Positions 22,822-35,326 of a DNA stretch of 64,000 nucleotides are shown here, one piece after another (the stretch's first letter is position 1; each line of letters begins with the position of its first letter). The notes below the pieces were generated by a model. The model had not been told where the DNA came from, did not search any database, and was given only the letters and a program-made list of their open reading frames with translations. This stretch comes from Bemisia tabaci (Eukaryota; Arthropoda; Insecta; Hemiptera; Aleyrodidae): the NCBI RefSeq assembly GCF_918797505.1, contig NC_092798.1, positions 10,119,501 to 10,183,500 on the forward strand, read 5' to 3'. Position numbers and translations under genes: made by a program.

Positions 22822-23080
22822 TTCGTTGTCTTCCTTACGTAAGAACCTAAGTTCATTTCAATGTTTCCAACTTTCCCCTCGGAAATTGCATATTAACCAG
22901 GAGAATCTTGAGCATTTCTGACTGAAAATTGCACCGATTTTTTGCCTAATCTCGTGCAAAAATCAAAACTATTTTGAATGTTAATGTCACAGGCACATTG
23001 TTGTAGAAAATTGAATTGTTTAGCCCAATTTTGCAACCTCGGAATGGAGTTACGTTTCTTCGTACGCGGAACGACGAATC
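22822..23080. mobile_element. Foldback element J, copy 2
   Basis: It starts attcgttgtcttccttacg and ends cgtacgcggaacgacgaat, which are complements. The inner agaatcttgagcatttctga matches agaatcttgggcattatga in copy 1. Confidence 0.65.
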
Positions 23081-23350
23081 GGGAGTGTTCTCGCTCGTTA
23101 TATTTCTCATGCCAATCTCGCGAGTAACTTCTCCGAGGACCCGAGTTTCGAACTTAAATTTTTCAATATAAACTGTTTTCATTCACAACGTTCGGATACT
23201 GATGAATAATGCATGGAGAGAAGAAGATGAGACTCCCCGCGAGTATTTCGTATCGCGTTCAAAATTAAAAATTGATATTATACTTTTTCAAGAATCCGCA
23301 GACAAGTCTATCGGGGCCGAGGGCTAGGTTCGCTCCGGCCGACCTGCGAC

Positions 23351-23837
23351 CTGCGCGGCCGTGCCAAGGAAGAACGTCGTATGAACATCCCAGAGTTGCC
23401 AAATTTCCCCTCCGAAAATATTTATTTTTAAGACGAATAACGAATATTTCTACTTTAAATATTCTGATACACTGGAAAAAAAACACATTGGATCTAGAGT
23501 CCAGACTCTCAAAAACATCGACAAGAAAAAATACCCTTGATTCAATCAGATTTAAGCTTAAATCAAGAACCAAACCTCTTAATTTGAGCGGATTTCCTTT
23601 TGATTTAAGCTTAAATCTGATTGAATCAAGAGTCCGTTTTCTTGTCAATGTTTTCAAGAGTTTGGACTCTAGATTCAATGTGTTTTTTTTCCAGTGTACG
23701 TTAGACCACATTGCGAGAAAAATTCTCTGAAAAATTGGACGGAAAATTTACACAAGTTTTCCAGAAAATTCGTATTTTACCGACAGAAACTTGGCGACGC
23801 ATAAAGGTTCATACGGCGTTTTTCCTCGGCATGGCAG
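23351..23837. mobile_element. Family I foldback, copy with nested C
   Basis: The left end has gtgccaaggaagaacgtcg and the right end ggcgtttttcctcggcatgg in inverse orientation. The arms carry gttgccaaattt and aacttggcgacgc. The C element at 23470-23696 sits inside and is flanked by TA on both sides. Confidence 0.75.
23470..23696. mobile_element. CACTGG-ended MITE C, copy 2 (227 bp, intact)
   Basis: The termini are cactggaaaaaaaacacat and the complement with tgttttttttccagtg. Almost the whole element is palindromic, so both strands give similar long frames that are not genes. It is flanked by ta on each side, consistent with a 2-bp duplication. Confidence 0.92.
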
Positions 23838-24700
23838 TGCGCGTGAGAGAGCGTGCCTTACTCCTTTTGCCTTAAATTATTCATACCACCTGTCACTTCG
23901 CAAATTAAAACGAACCTTACTCAGGTTCTGCTTATATCTCTCCGTTTCTCAAATCGAAAAAAGTGAGGGAAAAGGGAAGAAGAAGAAAGTTTGGTTTAAC
24001 ACGTACTCGGTAAGAATATCCAGAGGTCCAGGAAATTATTTTAATTTGAATTTAACCACTTACTTATTATTCAATGGAACGCTTGACAGAATAAGAATTA
24101 AAGCACTACAAGATATGTGTCTCTTTTGAAACACGTAGGACGCACCTCAACAATTCAACATGTTTGGTCCAAAATTACGTGACGTATTAGTCAAACTGTC
24201 ATATACCAGTTGGTATTTGACCCAGAATACATGTACATATTTTCTGGTGAATTTTAGTGTCGTATCATATAGTTTCAGACATATCTCCCAGCTAGATCGG
24301 AGCATCTACACATTAGTTTTGGATGTATTTGATGCTACAAGGAATTATTTGAATCTTTTCACACATTTCCTGTCTGCATAAATAAATCTCCCCTAGGGAT
24401 ATATCCATAGTCGTTCCTAAAACAGCTCTTTCCCTCGGGAGATTTACATGGTTTGAATTGTGTCCAAGGGGGATTTGAGAGGGCTTTTGGCATAGCATCA
24501 TCAAAAGAACAATTTTTTTCTAGCATTGAGAGAGTCCAATTTCGGAAATGAATTCTTGAAAGGTATTAAAGTGATTTGCCACCGCAAAAAATAAAAATTA
24601 CCAAGGGAAATTTTTCATGAAATAATACTTCTTCGACCGATCCCTCTTAATCACCTAAGCCAAATGGAGCCACCTAAGGAAAGGAGTTTTCGAAGGAACG
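23838..24700. other. AT-rich stretch, no recognised gene
   Basis: Two chance frames of 112 and 73 codons on the plus strand have no recognisable domain. A short inverted motif (ctcccctaggg and ccctcgggag) lies near 24390-24442. Confidence 0.4.
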
Positions 24701-24703
24701 TCT

Positions 24704-25144
24704 ATGCTAAAGGAAAACGCCGTATGAACATTCGAGAGTTTGCCGAATTTACCCGGACAAAACAAGTATTGTTGAGGAAAATTTTGTATATTTATCCTTG
24801 AAATTTTCAGATATTTAAGATTAAATCGCGAACATTATTTTCTGAAAAATCGGAAGGAAAATATTCACAATTTTCCCAGTATATTCGTTTTATATTGAAG
24901 AAAATAAGAGAACGCCATATGAACATTCGAGAGTTGCCAAAATTTCGATAAAATGTTTATTTCTGGGGAAACTTATGAACTTTTCTTCTTGAAATTCTAA
25001 GGAACTATGTGTGAAATTGCGAACAAAATTACCTGAAAAATGTCAAGGAAAATATTCATGAGTTTACCAGGAAATTCACGTTTTATTAGATGAAATTTCG
25101 CTACGCCTGAAGGCTCATACGGCGTTCTTCCTTAGCACGTCAGT
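24704..25144. mobile_element. Family I, compound copy
   Basis: The left-end motif (aacgccgtatgaacattcga) occurs at about 24718 and again at about 24913, and one right end (atacggcgttcttccttagc) closes it at 25144. It looks like one copy inside or next to another, or an internal duplication. Confidence 0.65.
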
Positions 25145-25850
25145 ATGAGTACGACGTTTTGTCATGCACCCTGCACCAAGCAGAAGACACCCAGAAAACA
25201 CGATCCCTCGCCACGCGAGACTGACACCCCCCAACCCCCCCAACCTCCCCCCCATCACCCCCCTATCAACACCCCCCCCCCCCTCGACACGACCCGCGGG
25301 GAGTTCCTCCCCCGCTCGCGGAGCCCATTGTTCGGGCCTCCGCGCCGAGCGAAGCGGCAGCCCCGCCCGTGTAGCTATGCCCAACTCGCAATTTTATACC
25401 GTATTTAATTACGGGGGGCCGCGCCGTAGAGGGAGGGTCGGGGGTGGGGGGAGGGAGCGAGACACCTATGCAGGTAGCGTGAAAGTGTCGTCGTGCCGTT
25501 GCCGGAGTTGATCTGTTCGGATGTCGGAGTTGACATTACCGATCCCCGAGACTGAGATCCCCTATCTGAATCTCCCGGCCGCCGATGCCCGATGCCCGAT
25601 GCGATGCCGCCCGGACAAAGGGAACAAATTGCAGTGCTGCAGTTGTGTTTTCCCCCGCAGGAATGCAATGCGCGGACCCCGCACCAACACACGCGCACCG
25701 CGAATAGTCTCACACTCGCCGGTCGCGACTCGGACGGCCGCGGTCGGCCTTGGAAGTCGGGGCCTCGCGGAGACTGTGGACATAATCGTGTTCTGATGGT
25801 TGATAATTTTAGATTTGCGAAACTGCGAGGTGGATCTGTGTGATCTGCGC
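25145..25850. other. GC-rich island with a C12 run
   Basis: Twelve C lie at 25272-25283 in a Pro-codon-rich tract. A 201-codon minus-strand frame covers part of it but has no family resemblance. About 25885-25960 resembles the left end of palindrome L. Confidence 0.5.
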
Positions 25851-26099
25851 ATGTGGACGTCATAGTTTCTCGACGTGATGCGGCGGGATGATATTGGAAT
25901 TGATAGACAGAGCGATAGTCAAAGAAGACAAAGAGGAAATGCAGCGATCCTATTAGTTTTCTCTGTATAGGTTCTCTATCAGGGATGCGATTGCTGTAGA
26001 GCCAATACATTTTAGGGACCCCGCATTCAGGGTCGTAATAATGGTCCAGGGGTGCAAAATATTTTCGACTACGCGCAACTTAACTAGCTAGGATTAAAT

Positions 26100-26354
26100 G
26101 GATTGCGTTTTACAAAAAGGAACCAGAAGCATTGCAATGGTGCTAAGATAGTGCAACTTCATTCTTTGCAATAAAATTACTGAAACCATGTTAAATTATG
26201 AAATTTACATGATAATTTTTGTTTTAAATTTACAGTTTTCAGCGAGTAAAATAGAAAGTTAATGGATAATCAGGTTTTTCTTCTAAGACAAAAGAAGTTG
26301 CACAATTTTAGCAACATTGCAATGCTCCTGGTTCCTCTTTGCAAAATGCAATCC
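26100..26354. mobile_element. Foldback element W (255 bp)
   Basis: The arms ggattgcgttttacaaaaag and ctttgcaaaatgcaatcc pair, followed inwards by aaccagaagcattgcaatgg against its complement and by tgcaactt against aagttgca. It resembles family O at the ends but is longer. Confidence 0.75.
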
Positions 26355-26359
26355 AAGTA

Positions 26360-29260
26360 ACTAAAATAATTTTTGCGGTGCCGTTCAGATCCTGTAATTT
26401 GGTGCACTACGGCAGTTGACCACGTTAATAGCCCGATTAGAATTTTCCCCCCAAAAATCTTCTTATTCTTATGTTTTCATTAAAATAATCAACACGGAAG
26501 TAAGATCGGCTGGGCAATTTGAGTATCATTACGAAGCTTATATCCGTTGTTCATACAATAAATAACTGAAGTATTATAAGATCCTTTTCCTCATATTTGA
26601 GCTTTTAAGTAAATTTTTGATTGAAAAAGTGGGGAAATTTTGTGCCAGCTGCTTCAATGACGCTGTTGTGTATGAAAAAAATTGCAAAAAACTTAAAATT
26701 ATAGAAATGGCGAAGTTTTCTCTTCGTTCTGCAAAGTCTGTAGTTTGCAGATAGGCGGTATTGTCCATTATTCATCAATATGGAATATTTGTCGCTTAAG
26801 TTTATGGTGGTTTTCGGATATCTAAAGATTCAAACATCAAAATACGATTGGATAACACTTGCAACCAACGTACTGCGACCTAGGAATACCGAAAATACCA
26901 ACATGGTCGGGGCTGTCGGAATGCCTTTCTCAGCGGCGAAGAACAATGGTTCGGCGATGGGGGAGTAGCCGCAAACTTGTGTAATGCAGTTCTTCTAATT
27001 TTCCGACCGTTTGTTGTCCACCGAGAAAATGTTGTTCGAAATGTTCGAATCGGACGCGCCGAGGAGCAATAATTAAAGGTTAACATTTGAATCACAAACT
27101 CGGAAAAGATATTTTAGAGACTCCACACTGCTATTCGAGACAGCAAACCACATGTCATCGTCTGCATTTTTTCTACTCAAAATATTTAACCGTTTTATTG
27201 AATAAAATTGTGTGAAGTAGCGGCGCTTTAATTCTTTGATTCTTCGTCCCGCCATTTGCTACAGATGTTGCTGGAAGTGCGTGAAAAATGTTATATTCAC
27301 CCATTTTTCACATCTCACGAAGCGATGATTAAAGGGTGTATTTTCTTATGTAAGAGCAAATTTTATGTCGTTTATTCCACGTAAATATTTGGAAGATCTG
27401 AAAAGCGGCGTTTCTAAGCATAAAGGAAGCTTTGCTCTTTGAAATGAATTTAGAGGCGCATTAATATTTCGAAATCTTAAACGATATTTACTTTTACCTA
27501 ATCTTTGAGGCTTGAATAGAAAAACAGAGCCAGATTAAATAAAAATTGCCAGATGGAGTTCAACATGATTTAGTGCGAGCCAATGTTTGAAAAGTTAGTA
27601 CAAGTTGATTGTTTAACTTGCAGACAAAAGATGGGCTAAGACTTTAGGAATGTAGAACAATTTTATAAAAAATCCCCTAACTATATAATGAAACGTTTGC
27701 TAAAGAGATCGCTCTTGCATCAGTGGACCAAAGAAACTTTTGCAATTATGAAACCGTATTTTGGACAACGGACGTTTTTGCACAAGCCGATTCAAGTGGA
27801 AACTAGATCGATTGACGTCATTTGTATTTTTGTCATTTTTAACCAATGTTAATTGTAAAAAGTTGTATCTTGTCTAAAAGTTGAGTTCTAGACTTCCCAT
27901 TGTGTGATTCATTTTCCTCGTGAAAGTTTGAAACATGTTACTCAGTGCTTTAACTCGAACCTTGTCTAGTGGCTGATGGAGCCATTTCGGCAACTCTGTA
28001 CGCAAGCGTTCCCAGAAACTCAGTAATTTATTAATTTCAGTTGAAATATGAGTTGATAGCTCTCTTTACAATGAACAAATGGAATGAGAACACCAACAAA
28101 GGCTTTGAAAGACCGAAAAAAAATGTTATTAATAGGACGAATCCAGCGTATTTGTCGGGGATTTCAGCATTGAAGTTAGGCATTTGCGCTTTAAAAAAAA
28201 TGAATCACTCACGCGAGTTGCGGACCAAGGAGGGGCGGGGGGGGGGAGCAATAAGCTAAGCACAGTTTTAATAATTATGAACCCTCCAGTTTTGAACTTG
28301 TTGGGGAGGCTCATTCAAAGTAATGGATGATGATTCGAGAGCGAATGTTTTCACATCGTGCGACAGAATCCGTCCGTTTCTTCGCGGATAGAATTTCAGC
28401 GGATTTAACCGGTGGTATTTTACTCGGCTTTATGTTCATTCGGATATTTCGGCGTCATCGCGCTTTCCTTTTTTTACTGTCAGTGTAAAGTATTGAGACA
28501 AGGAAAATAAGGAGCTCTGAGATCGTGTCTTCAAGAGGTTGTTATGAATAATTTCACTCGTCCCTCGGACGATAAGACAGAAAAAACTGGGGTAATGAAA
28601 ATAAAATGAAAAACAATAGCACATATAAGTTGATGAAATCTATTGTGATGGCTCAAATCTTTCCATCATCGAACTGGTCAGATTGAGCACGAAACACAGA
28701 GCGAACATAGTCCGCCAGTCCGCAGAGTCCGCTATAGTGCAATGCTTTATTCGGATGAATATGGTCAAACTTCCACAAGCAACTATTACCGCTCCGAAGT
28801 CACTGATATTGCCTACTTGGTTTATTGAAGGCCAACTGGTTAGATAAGCGTTACACGCTGGGAACAGAGTAATCTTGGTCCGCTAATGTCATGATAAACG
28901 CAAAAGAAAACTACCACTCCGATCATCTATTCGAATATTTCATTAACGCGCCTATAACATTGAAGTGACAGGAAAAAAGCCGAGGTTATCAAATGAAAAA
29001 TTATGGTAAATCGCTTAAATCCATTGTATTGATTTTTGTCTTTAGTTTGCCTTCAATGAACCTTGTAGGCAATGTGAGTGGCTTAAGAGCAGTAATAGTT
29101 GCTTGCGGCAGTATTCTAATCATGTCAAGAATCTGTTTGCTCTCTTGTTGAAAAACTTTTTTCTGCACACACCGTTATTTTCCTGCGTACGAAAGGAGAC
29201 TGATTCTTGAAATTTATAGACAAATCTATGGACAAAGAATACGAGCGACTTTTGGTGGAA
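26360..29260. other. 2.9-kb AT-rich stretch, no recognised gene
   Basis: Only short chance frames occur. A G10 run lies at 28237-28246. The piece accttgtctagtggctg near 27960 is a remnant of the element T end. A minus-strand frame at 26880-27095 shares the words FS and NGRKIR with one at 46002-46265. Confidence 0.4.
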
Positions 29261-29274
29261 ACGGGGGTTGTAAT

Positions 29275-29435
29275 AGTCTACCACAGGGCCGCTCGTGGGT
29301 TGCTGTTAGTTATCCGTTACTAATTTCCTTAGTCTATTGCAACCATCCGCTTCCACCAGTAGGATCGCTCATTTCCTCCTCGCCCCCTCTGTCTATAGCT
29401 GTGTCTATCAATTCCAATAACCACCCCGCTGATCT
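29275..29435. repeat. Palindrome L fragment
   Basis: The text cgtgggttgctgttagtta, ttccaccagtaggatcgct and gtctatcaattccaataac matches the right half of element L at 62434-62712. Confidence 0.6.
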
Positions 29436-29439
29436 GGCA

Positions 29440-29930
29440 AGGCGCCCGGGAAACCGTGAGTTTCCCGCCGTGTTGCGGCAAGCCTGGAGAGGAGCCGAGA
29501 CGGACCCCGGCCGATCATCTGATAACAATCAACGCGGCTGAAAGGTAGAAGTTACACCACCGCCGAGGGGGCGGGGGGGACCCGGGGAAGGGGTTAGTTT
29601 CGATTGGACGACCGATGGGACTCGGGCCCCGCTCCTGCCTAAGCGGATTAGATCAGAACACGCCGTAAACTGGCCTCGACTGGCCATTTTTATGATTCGA
29701 TTCCCCCCCGCCCGCAGCGCCACCGCCGCGCGGATCGCTTTACACCAACACACGGACAGATGTTTTCGCCAAATCGGGGCTACCGTACCACCACCACCAC
29801 GAGGGTACCGAGACCCCGCAATTTTTATCTTCCCTCCCCCCGCCCCCCGCCCCCTTCCTGTCACCGAGCCCGAGTCGGTGTGGGCGTAACCCGGAACGAA
29901 AAAATTAATAAACAAGTATAAATATTGCGA
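29440..29930. other. GC-rich, CpG-bearing island
   Basis: CpG-dense sequence with an ACC repeat (taccaccaccaccacg) near 29790 and C-rich tracts. No gene is supported. Confidence 0.45.
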
Positions 29931-30300
29931 ATGGGTCAGTCACTCCGCGTCGGAATTATGGGGCAGTTTCATGCAACGAGAAATTTCTCCGTTTGGTTCA
30001 GACTAGCTATGATCATGTCGATGGCTAAGGAACAACACAGTCCATCTGCAAACTGACAATTTTGCAAGGCGAAGAGAAAACTTTGCCATATTTGTAATTT
30101 CGAGGTTAGATTAGCCATTTTTTTGCAGGTCAGGGAAAGCCAGAAAAGGCTACAGGAAAAGAATAAGATACATAAATTGAACATTTTATCTTGTAGCATT
30201 ACATGGATTCATCTTGTTCTTAAGGCGGTTTTGGAATATTTTAAAACTATTTTTTTATGATCAATTCATTGTTGTCTCAAAAGTAGAGGAATTGTCTTAT

Positions 30301-30446
30301 AATTGGAACTACATCTTGCGATTAGGAACTGCAATTTCTGGCTCAGTTTAGAAACATCGTACGCGCCATTAATTTTCCTATGCTCAGTAGCGTTTATACG
30401 GATGAGCCTGCAATTGTTGTTCCTAATTGCAAAATGCAATCTAATT
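30301..30446. mobile_element. Palindromic MITE O, copy 2 (146 bp)
   Basis: The left arm has gcgattaggaactgcaattt and the right arm ttgttcctaattgcaaaatg in complement. The copy at 37879-38024 has the same length. Confidence 0.7.
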
Positions 30447-30449
30447 GAT

Positions 30450-31550
30450 CACGGGAAAACCTGGAAATTCCTTAAGCCCAAATTGCAGACTTTCAGCCGT
30501 CCCTCAAAGGAAATTTGAGTGCGAAATGATGAGACGTTCCTGTTCTTCTCTCGATGCGGATGGAAATTTCTCTCTGTTTGGTAGAATAATTTGATGAAAT
30601 TATGAGAAAGAAAATAAGATTTCAATGAACAACATTTCCAAAAATAGAATTCTCTACCTGTCGTTAGGAAGCTAGCGGACGGTTCTCTTTTCGTATTTGG
30701 CCGTAGCAGACTCAGAGCGACCCGTGTCTGGTGAGACGCCGAAAGCAACCGAAAAACATATCCGATTTAGATCGGTTGGATGACTTTGATGAGGTTAGCG
30801 AACGCTTGGAAAGACAACACAGATGACAACCGTTGATAAACAAGTATCTGATTTCGTAAGGTGCGCTCGTCTCACAACCTAGCGGCAGAGTTGATTAGCT
30901 TCGGTTTCCTGTCGAGAATTAATTAAGTCCAACACCCACTCTCGAGCACGCTTCTCGTCTCCCAAAATCACCGGGGGTTTTAGTTTTCAACTCGGAGCCA
31001 TCGATATCTGAAACAATATATTATTTAGACCCTGCAATGCTATCTTCTCTACATGGTGTAAAAGTTATCTTGCTTCGAAATCAACATCGGTCATGGATGA
31101 TCGGGGTTCCCAGTGACCTAGCCCAGTGACCAGTGAGCTCCTGGAAAATGAGGAATGGACCTTCGTACAGGGTGAGGAGTTAGCTTTTTCGACACATGTT
31201 ACCAGTTAATACATCAAAATTTCACGCGAGAAAGGTTTGGCACACTTAGCCTGTTGTTGAATCCACATTTCGTTGAACTCATTCGATATCGGGAATGGCT
31301 TTTAGCGTTTGTATTGTTTAATTAGGAATCAATTCATCCTAACTTCTCGCTCGCAAGCTGTTTTCAGAAATAAATGTATATTCATAACTAAAATTCTGAA
31401 GAATTCATAGTTTTTGCCAAGGAAATCTCTGAGAAGTGAAAGAAATTTTCGGTTTTTCACCAGGAAATGACACCGGATAAAAGAGATATGGCTTCAGTCC
31501 CCACTTGGACATTTTCAATTAATTGTGGTAGTACCCCAATAAATTAGGTT
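30450..31550. other. AT-rich stretch, no recognised gene
   Basis: No repeat family seen elsewhere, no credible frame and no exon signal were recognised in this kilobase. Confidence 0.4.
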
Positions 31551-31568
31551 ACTTACTAAAATTTTACG

Positions 31569-31718
31569 TACTTGGGGGAACCAATATGTAAATATTATAG
31601 GAACTTCTAACACTATTAGCATGTACATTATATAGGCCTTCGGCCATAATTCTGTCCAATTATGGTTCCACAATGTAAAATAAATAATAAATAATTCGTT
31701 TAATTGGAAAAAAAAAAA
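31569..31718 (+). mobile_element. 5'-truncated LINE-like insertion with poly-A and TSD
   Basis: The 150-bp insert ends in an A-rich tail (aaataaataa followed by a run of A). It is flanked by a 14-bp exact direct repeat, actaaaattttacg, at 31555-31568 and 31719-31732. The piece ggccttcggccataattctg resembles 3' ends of insect non-LTR elements. The poly-A plus long duplication shows target-primed reverse transcription. Too little is left to name a clade. Confidence 0.85.
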
Positions 31719-31989
31719 ACTAAAATTTTACGGTACCACCCCAACTTGAGTCGCGGTAAACCACAATTATGCCTCGGAAATGTCCATAAAATCATCAATT
31801 AATCGGGATAGTGCCACAAGTTCAGGGGATAACCCTTAACACTTTTTCCGTAGGACTCCTTGAAATCAGAGAAAAATCAGGGAATGAGCATGGTCAAATA
31901 GTTCAGACATCATGAAGTAACTTTTAGAAAAGGTGAAATTCTTGGTGAGTGGGTTACATAAACAGCCGTGAGCAAGAGTGACCGTTGGT

Positions 31990-33010
31990 CATCTCATTGG
32001 TCGACCGTACTCACTCACTACTCACGCAGCCGTTGCGTCCAGCGACGCAACCTCGAATTTCACTTTTCGAGGCAGCAGCTGACCCATTAATTTCGCGAAT
32101 AATCATACGGCGAATCGCGCGCCGCAAAAAACAAAAACAGCGACTTAAAAAACGGCCCGCCGCGACGGGACGACCGGCGACCGGTGTTCGGGCATCTCCT
32201 GAATTACTACCCGGCTACGCCCAGCGCCGTCTGGGCATCGGGCCCCGTCCCATCCAGTTTACCTTGAGCCCCGTCCCCGTCCCATCGTGATTTTAATCTG
32301 GCCGACGCGACGGATTCTATCGCTCAATTCCGGGGTGGGTTCCCCCCACCGAAGTCCCCATTGTTCGGCGACCGCTAAAAAACTATCATGCACACACACG
32401 GGAAGTCGGGAGAAAACCAACGCCGTCGGCATTTTCCGGTGCAGTAGATGCAATCTCGCGCGGGGGGACGAGGAGATAAGGATCGGGGGGAGTCGAAAAA
32501 GGGAAGGTGAGAAAGACGTCAAGTGCGGAGGCAGCAGCGACAAAGGGAGGAGGACGATGAAGTGCCCGTGATGAACCCAACCGGCAGCCGCGCTCCGAAA
32601 AGCCTTGTAAACATAGCTAAAGGCTGTGTATAAATTAAAACACGAAACACGAGACGGAAAAGTAATGGTTGACAACGGAATGAAATCCGAGTATCGGGAT
32701 TGCCCCGCACCCGTGGGAGGGGCGCGCGGAGAGGAGAAGTGGGAAGGAATTAAAAAAAAGAAGGGGACAAGTGTCGGCCGAGTGTTCACACTTCGCGCAG
32801 TAGTCGCAGCGGCGGCGGCGAACCCCCCTCCCCCCGCCGTGGGCCCCCGCCACGTCGGGAATAATTAGGGTTGACACATTCTTTCTCCCGGTCCCCGCGG
32901 CGGCTCGGGTTACGGCGGTTCCCGCGGGGAGCGCTGACCAATCGGCGCCCGGGGGAGGGCCCCGGCGGCGGCCATTTTGCCGGGCCCCCCGAGAGAGGGT
33001 GAAGCCCGCC
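31990..33010. other. Long GC-rich, CpG-bearing island
   Basis: A kilobase of CpG-rich DNA with AT-rich spacers, such as gtaaacatagctaaaggctg near 32606. Minus-strand frames of up to 176 codons are Pro/Ser/Phe-rich and have no domain. It is not a called gene. A second GC patch follows at 33115-33345. Confidence 0.45.
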
Positions 33011-33462
33011 ATCACGGATTAGTCCTCCTCTGTTTTCTTCTTCTTCTTCGGATCCGATTTCAGCGGGAGCGGGACTCCGTTTCAGCGGAAATCGATAATA
33101 AATTGTAACACGATGTTTGTTTATGTAGGCGATGAAGCTCGGGTGCCCGGTGTCGGGGGTCTTTGTCCAGGCCGCCTCGGGGGCGGTGGGGGGTGGGTTA
33201 GGGGGGGGCTTATGGATCCCCGGTGGATACGCTCCCCGAAGCCCCGATTTTTTTCTTATCTCGCGTTGCGTTTCTTATCTGCGCCATCTCTTCCGCTTGC
33301 GCCGTTTCGCGTTTTTCCTTTGGCTTCGGAAGCATAGTTGCCAGATAGCGCTGAAGATCAGCGCTTTTCTTCGATCGAACCCCTTGTGAAATATTCGCAT
33401 TATATCGCACAACCTGGCAACCTTGTTTGGAAGAAAGGTCCCGACGTCGCCGTCGTCTTCGT

Positions 33463-33606
33463 CGTCGCGGTGAAGCCGGGGTCGTGTGTGATACCGTCAA
33501 GGGTGTATCCCGATCCCCGCATGAACCCTAGAAAGCATGGATTCATATGTAGAACGGGGCTCATGTGGAGATGGAGTTGCGTTTTTACGTTAGGGAGTGA
33601 CGATGT
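33463..33606. mobile_element. MITE family A, copy 5
   Basis: It contains gtcaagggtgtatcccgat, ggattcatatgtagaacgg and ggggctcatgtggagatg, the ordered blocks of family A. The arms are diverged. Confidence 0.75.
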
Positions 33607-33699
33607 GGCGCGAGCTTTCGAGAGTCGGGTTGCGGGTGTCGGCGCCTTGGATAGGTTGTTGGCGAGAGGGAACGAGTTGACTTTTGGATAAGCCCCAGT

Positions 33700-34630
33700 T
33701 TGCATGTGTTTTTATGCATTTCAAGGGTCACACGAATGTGAACTTTTGTCCTGTTGAAAGCAACCGATGCCTTTGAAGATGATGGTTTCGCCGTTGACAC
33801 GCATTAAGCTGTTCGAACACAGGTCTTAAAAAAAGGCTATGCATGAAATTCAGCAGGAAGGATCCAGTCTCTATTTTGGAAGAGAAAAATAACTGAACCA
33901 GTGTTCAGGACTACCATTTCCAATTCAAAACCACAATTTCTCAGTCATTCCAGAAAGTTTCTCGAATGACTGAGTTGTCAGACTAGAATGTCGTTTCTAG
34001 TTGAAACAACGTATTTGCTTTCAGTCTTCCCATACATAAAGATGTCTTTATTCACAAACCAAAAATTGCAGTTCTTTAATGCAAAATGTAGTCTAGCTGG
34101 TCGTCAATTTTCTTCCATCCAAATTAATTTTGAGTGTGAAAGTAGGAGTTATTCATCATATCTCTGATATGGAATTCAATGGGTGCGGCAAGTGTCCTGT
34201 CTAAGAATATTTTTAGTTTGGAAATGAAAGTTACACTTTATCTCGAACATGAAAGTTCATGGGTCTAGAGAGAGTTCCTCGTGATTTGTGACCGTAATCA
34301 GGAAGATGGACAATTTTGGATCCGTCTTTGAATGGAATATAAACCTCGCAACTTAATCAATATGACACGAGACTTTACCATCGAAACCTCGATATCCGAT
34401 CATCCAACTCAATTTGATGAAAATTGCTCCATTGAAAATTTTGCCACATGCCACGGACGATCATACATGATTTTTTTTCTTTTTTCCCCCACGAATATAT
34501 CGGCGAATGCAAAAGGCACCGTGATTTACCACCAGTGCCCAAAAACTGAATCCGGGAAACAAGCCGACGCGACTCGAGGTGCGAAAGCATTCCTCGGTGA
34601 ATTAATCGACACGCGAAGTGGGTCGAAATA
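33700..34630. other. AT-rich stretch with a diverged O-like piece
   Basis: About 33905-34101 carries accacaatttctcagtcatt and aaaaattgcagttctttaat, weakly like palindrome O. The rest shows no gene or clear repeat. Confidence 0.4.
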
Positions 34631-35110
34631 ATTTGTGGACGTCATGCGCACGTCCCGGCGCGGTGGACGACTAATGGCCGCGGAGAATTCGGGCGGCCCA
34701 AGACGCCACCAAAAACCGCCTATCTACCCGCGGATCCCGTCGGGGGTTACGCGTTTCTTCCCCGGGAGCGGAGAAGTGTCACGGACCGGAATCGGACGGA
34801 CGTAAGTGCGCTCGACTAGGTACTCGATACATCCATTTATCACACACACACTCGCCACGGGGAACCCTGCTGGAACCCCGTGTGTAAGCTTCGGCTCGAC
34901 TAATATGACACGTTTCAAAACTCCGCCGCCGCCCGTCTTCTAATAAATGATGATCACAAACACTTCGGACTCCGATCAAATCGGGGGATCGCGTCGCGTC
35001 GCGCAACCCCCCGACGAGGATATTAGTCCGATGGTGGAATTCGTTAATTCGAGTTCCGATGGATGTGGGAGTCGCGTTTCGGATGCGGTGAGCGTGGGTT
35101 GTTGACTCAT
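34630..35110. other. GC-rich, CpG-bearing island
   Basis: CpG-rich text with gcgtcgcgtcgcgc and an acacacacac run near 34840. No exon is supported. Confidence 0.4.
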
Positions 35111-35326
35111 CGTCGTTAGTTTTACCTCGCTGCGTGAAGCCTGAAATTTTCGTGTTTTGTCATACATTGAATGAAAAATTTCAGTATACAACTGAAGATC
35201 TCATTTTAGAGGGATAATGTCACTCGAGTAGGATATACAGTCATAGAGAGATAGATGCTGTCAGGTGCAGCACTAGTTTCCACCAGTTAGGAAGGCAACT
35301 GCAGAGGCGTTTCGGGTCTGAGGGGC

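Noticed and set aside
23265..23730. Long frames on both strands at the same place
   Set aside because: They are mirror images produced by the palindromic MITE C and its family I host, not genes.
25405..26010. 201-codon frame on the minus strand
   Set aside because: It crosses a GC-rich island and a repeat fragment, has a biased composition and no recognisable domain. Long frames are expected in CpG-rich DNA.
32259..32789. 176-codon frame on the minus strand, rich in Pro, Ser and Phe
   Set aside because: Low-complexity composition, overlapping frames on both strands and no family resemblance.
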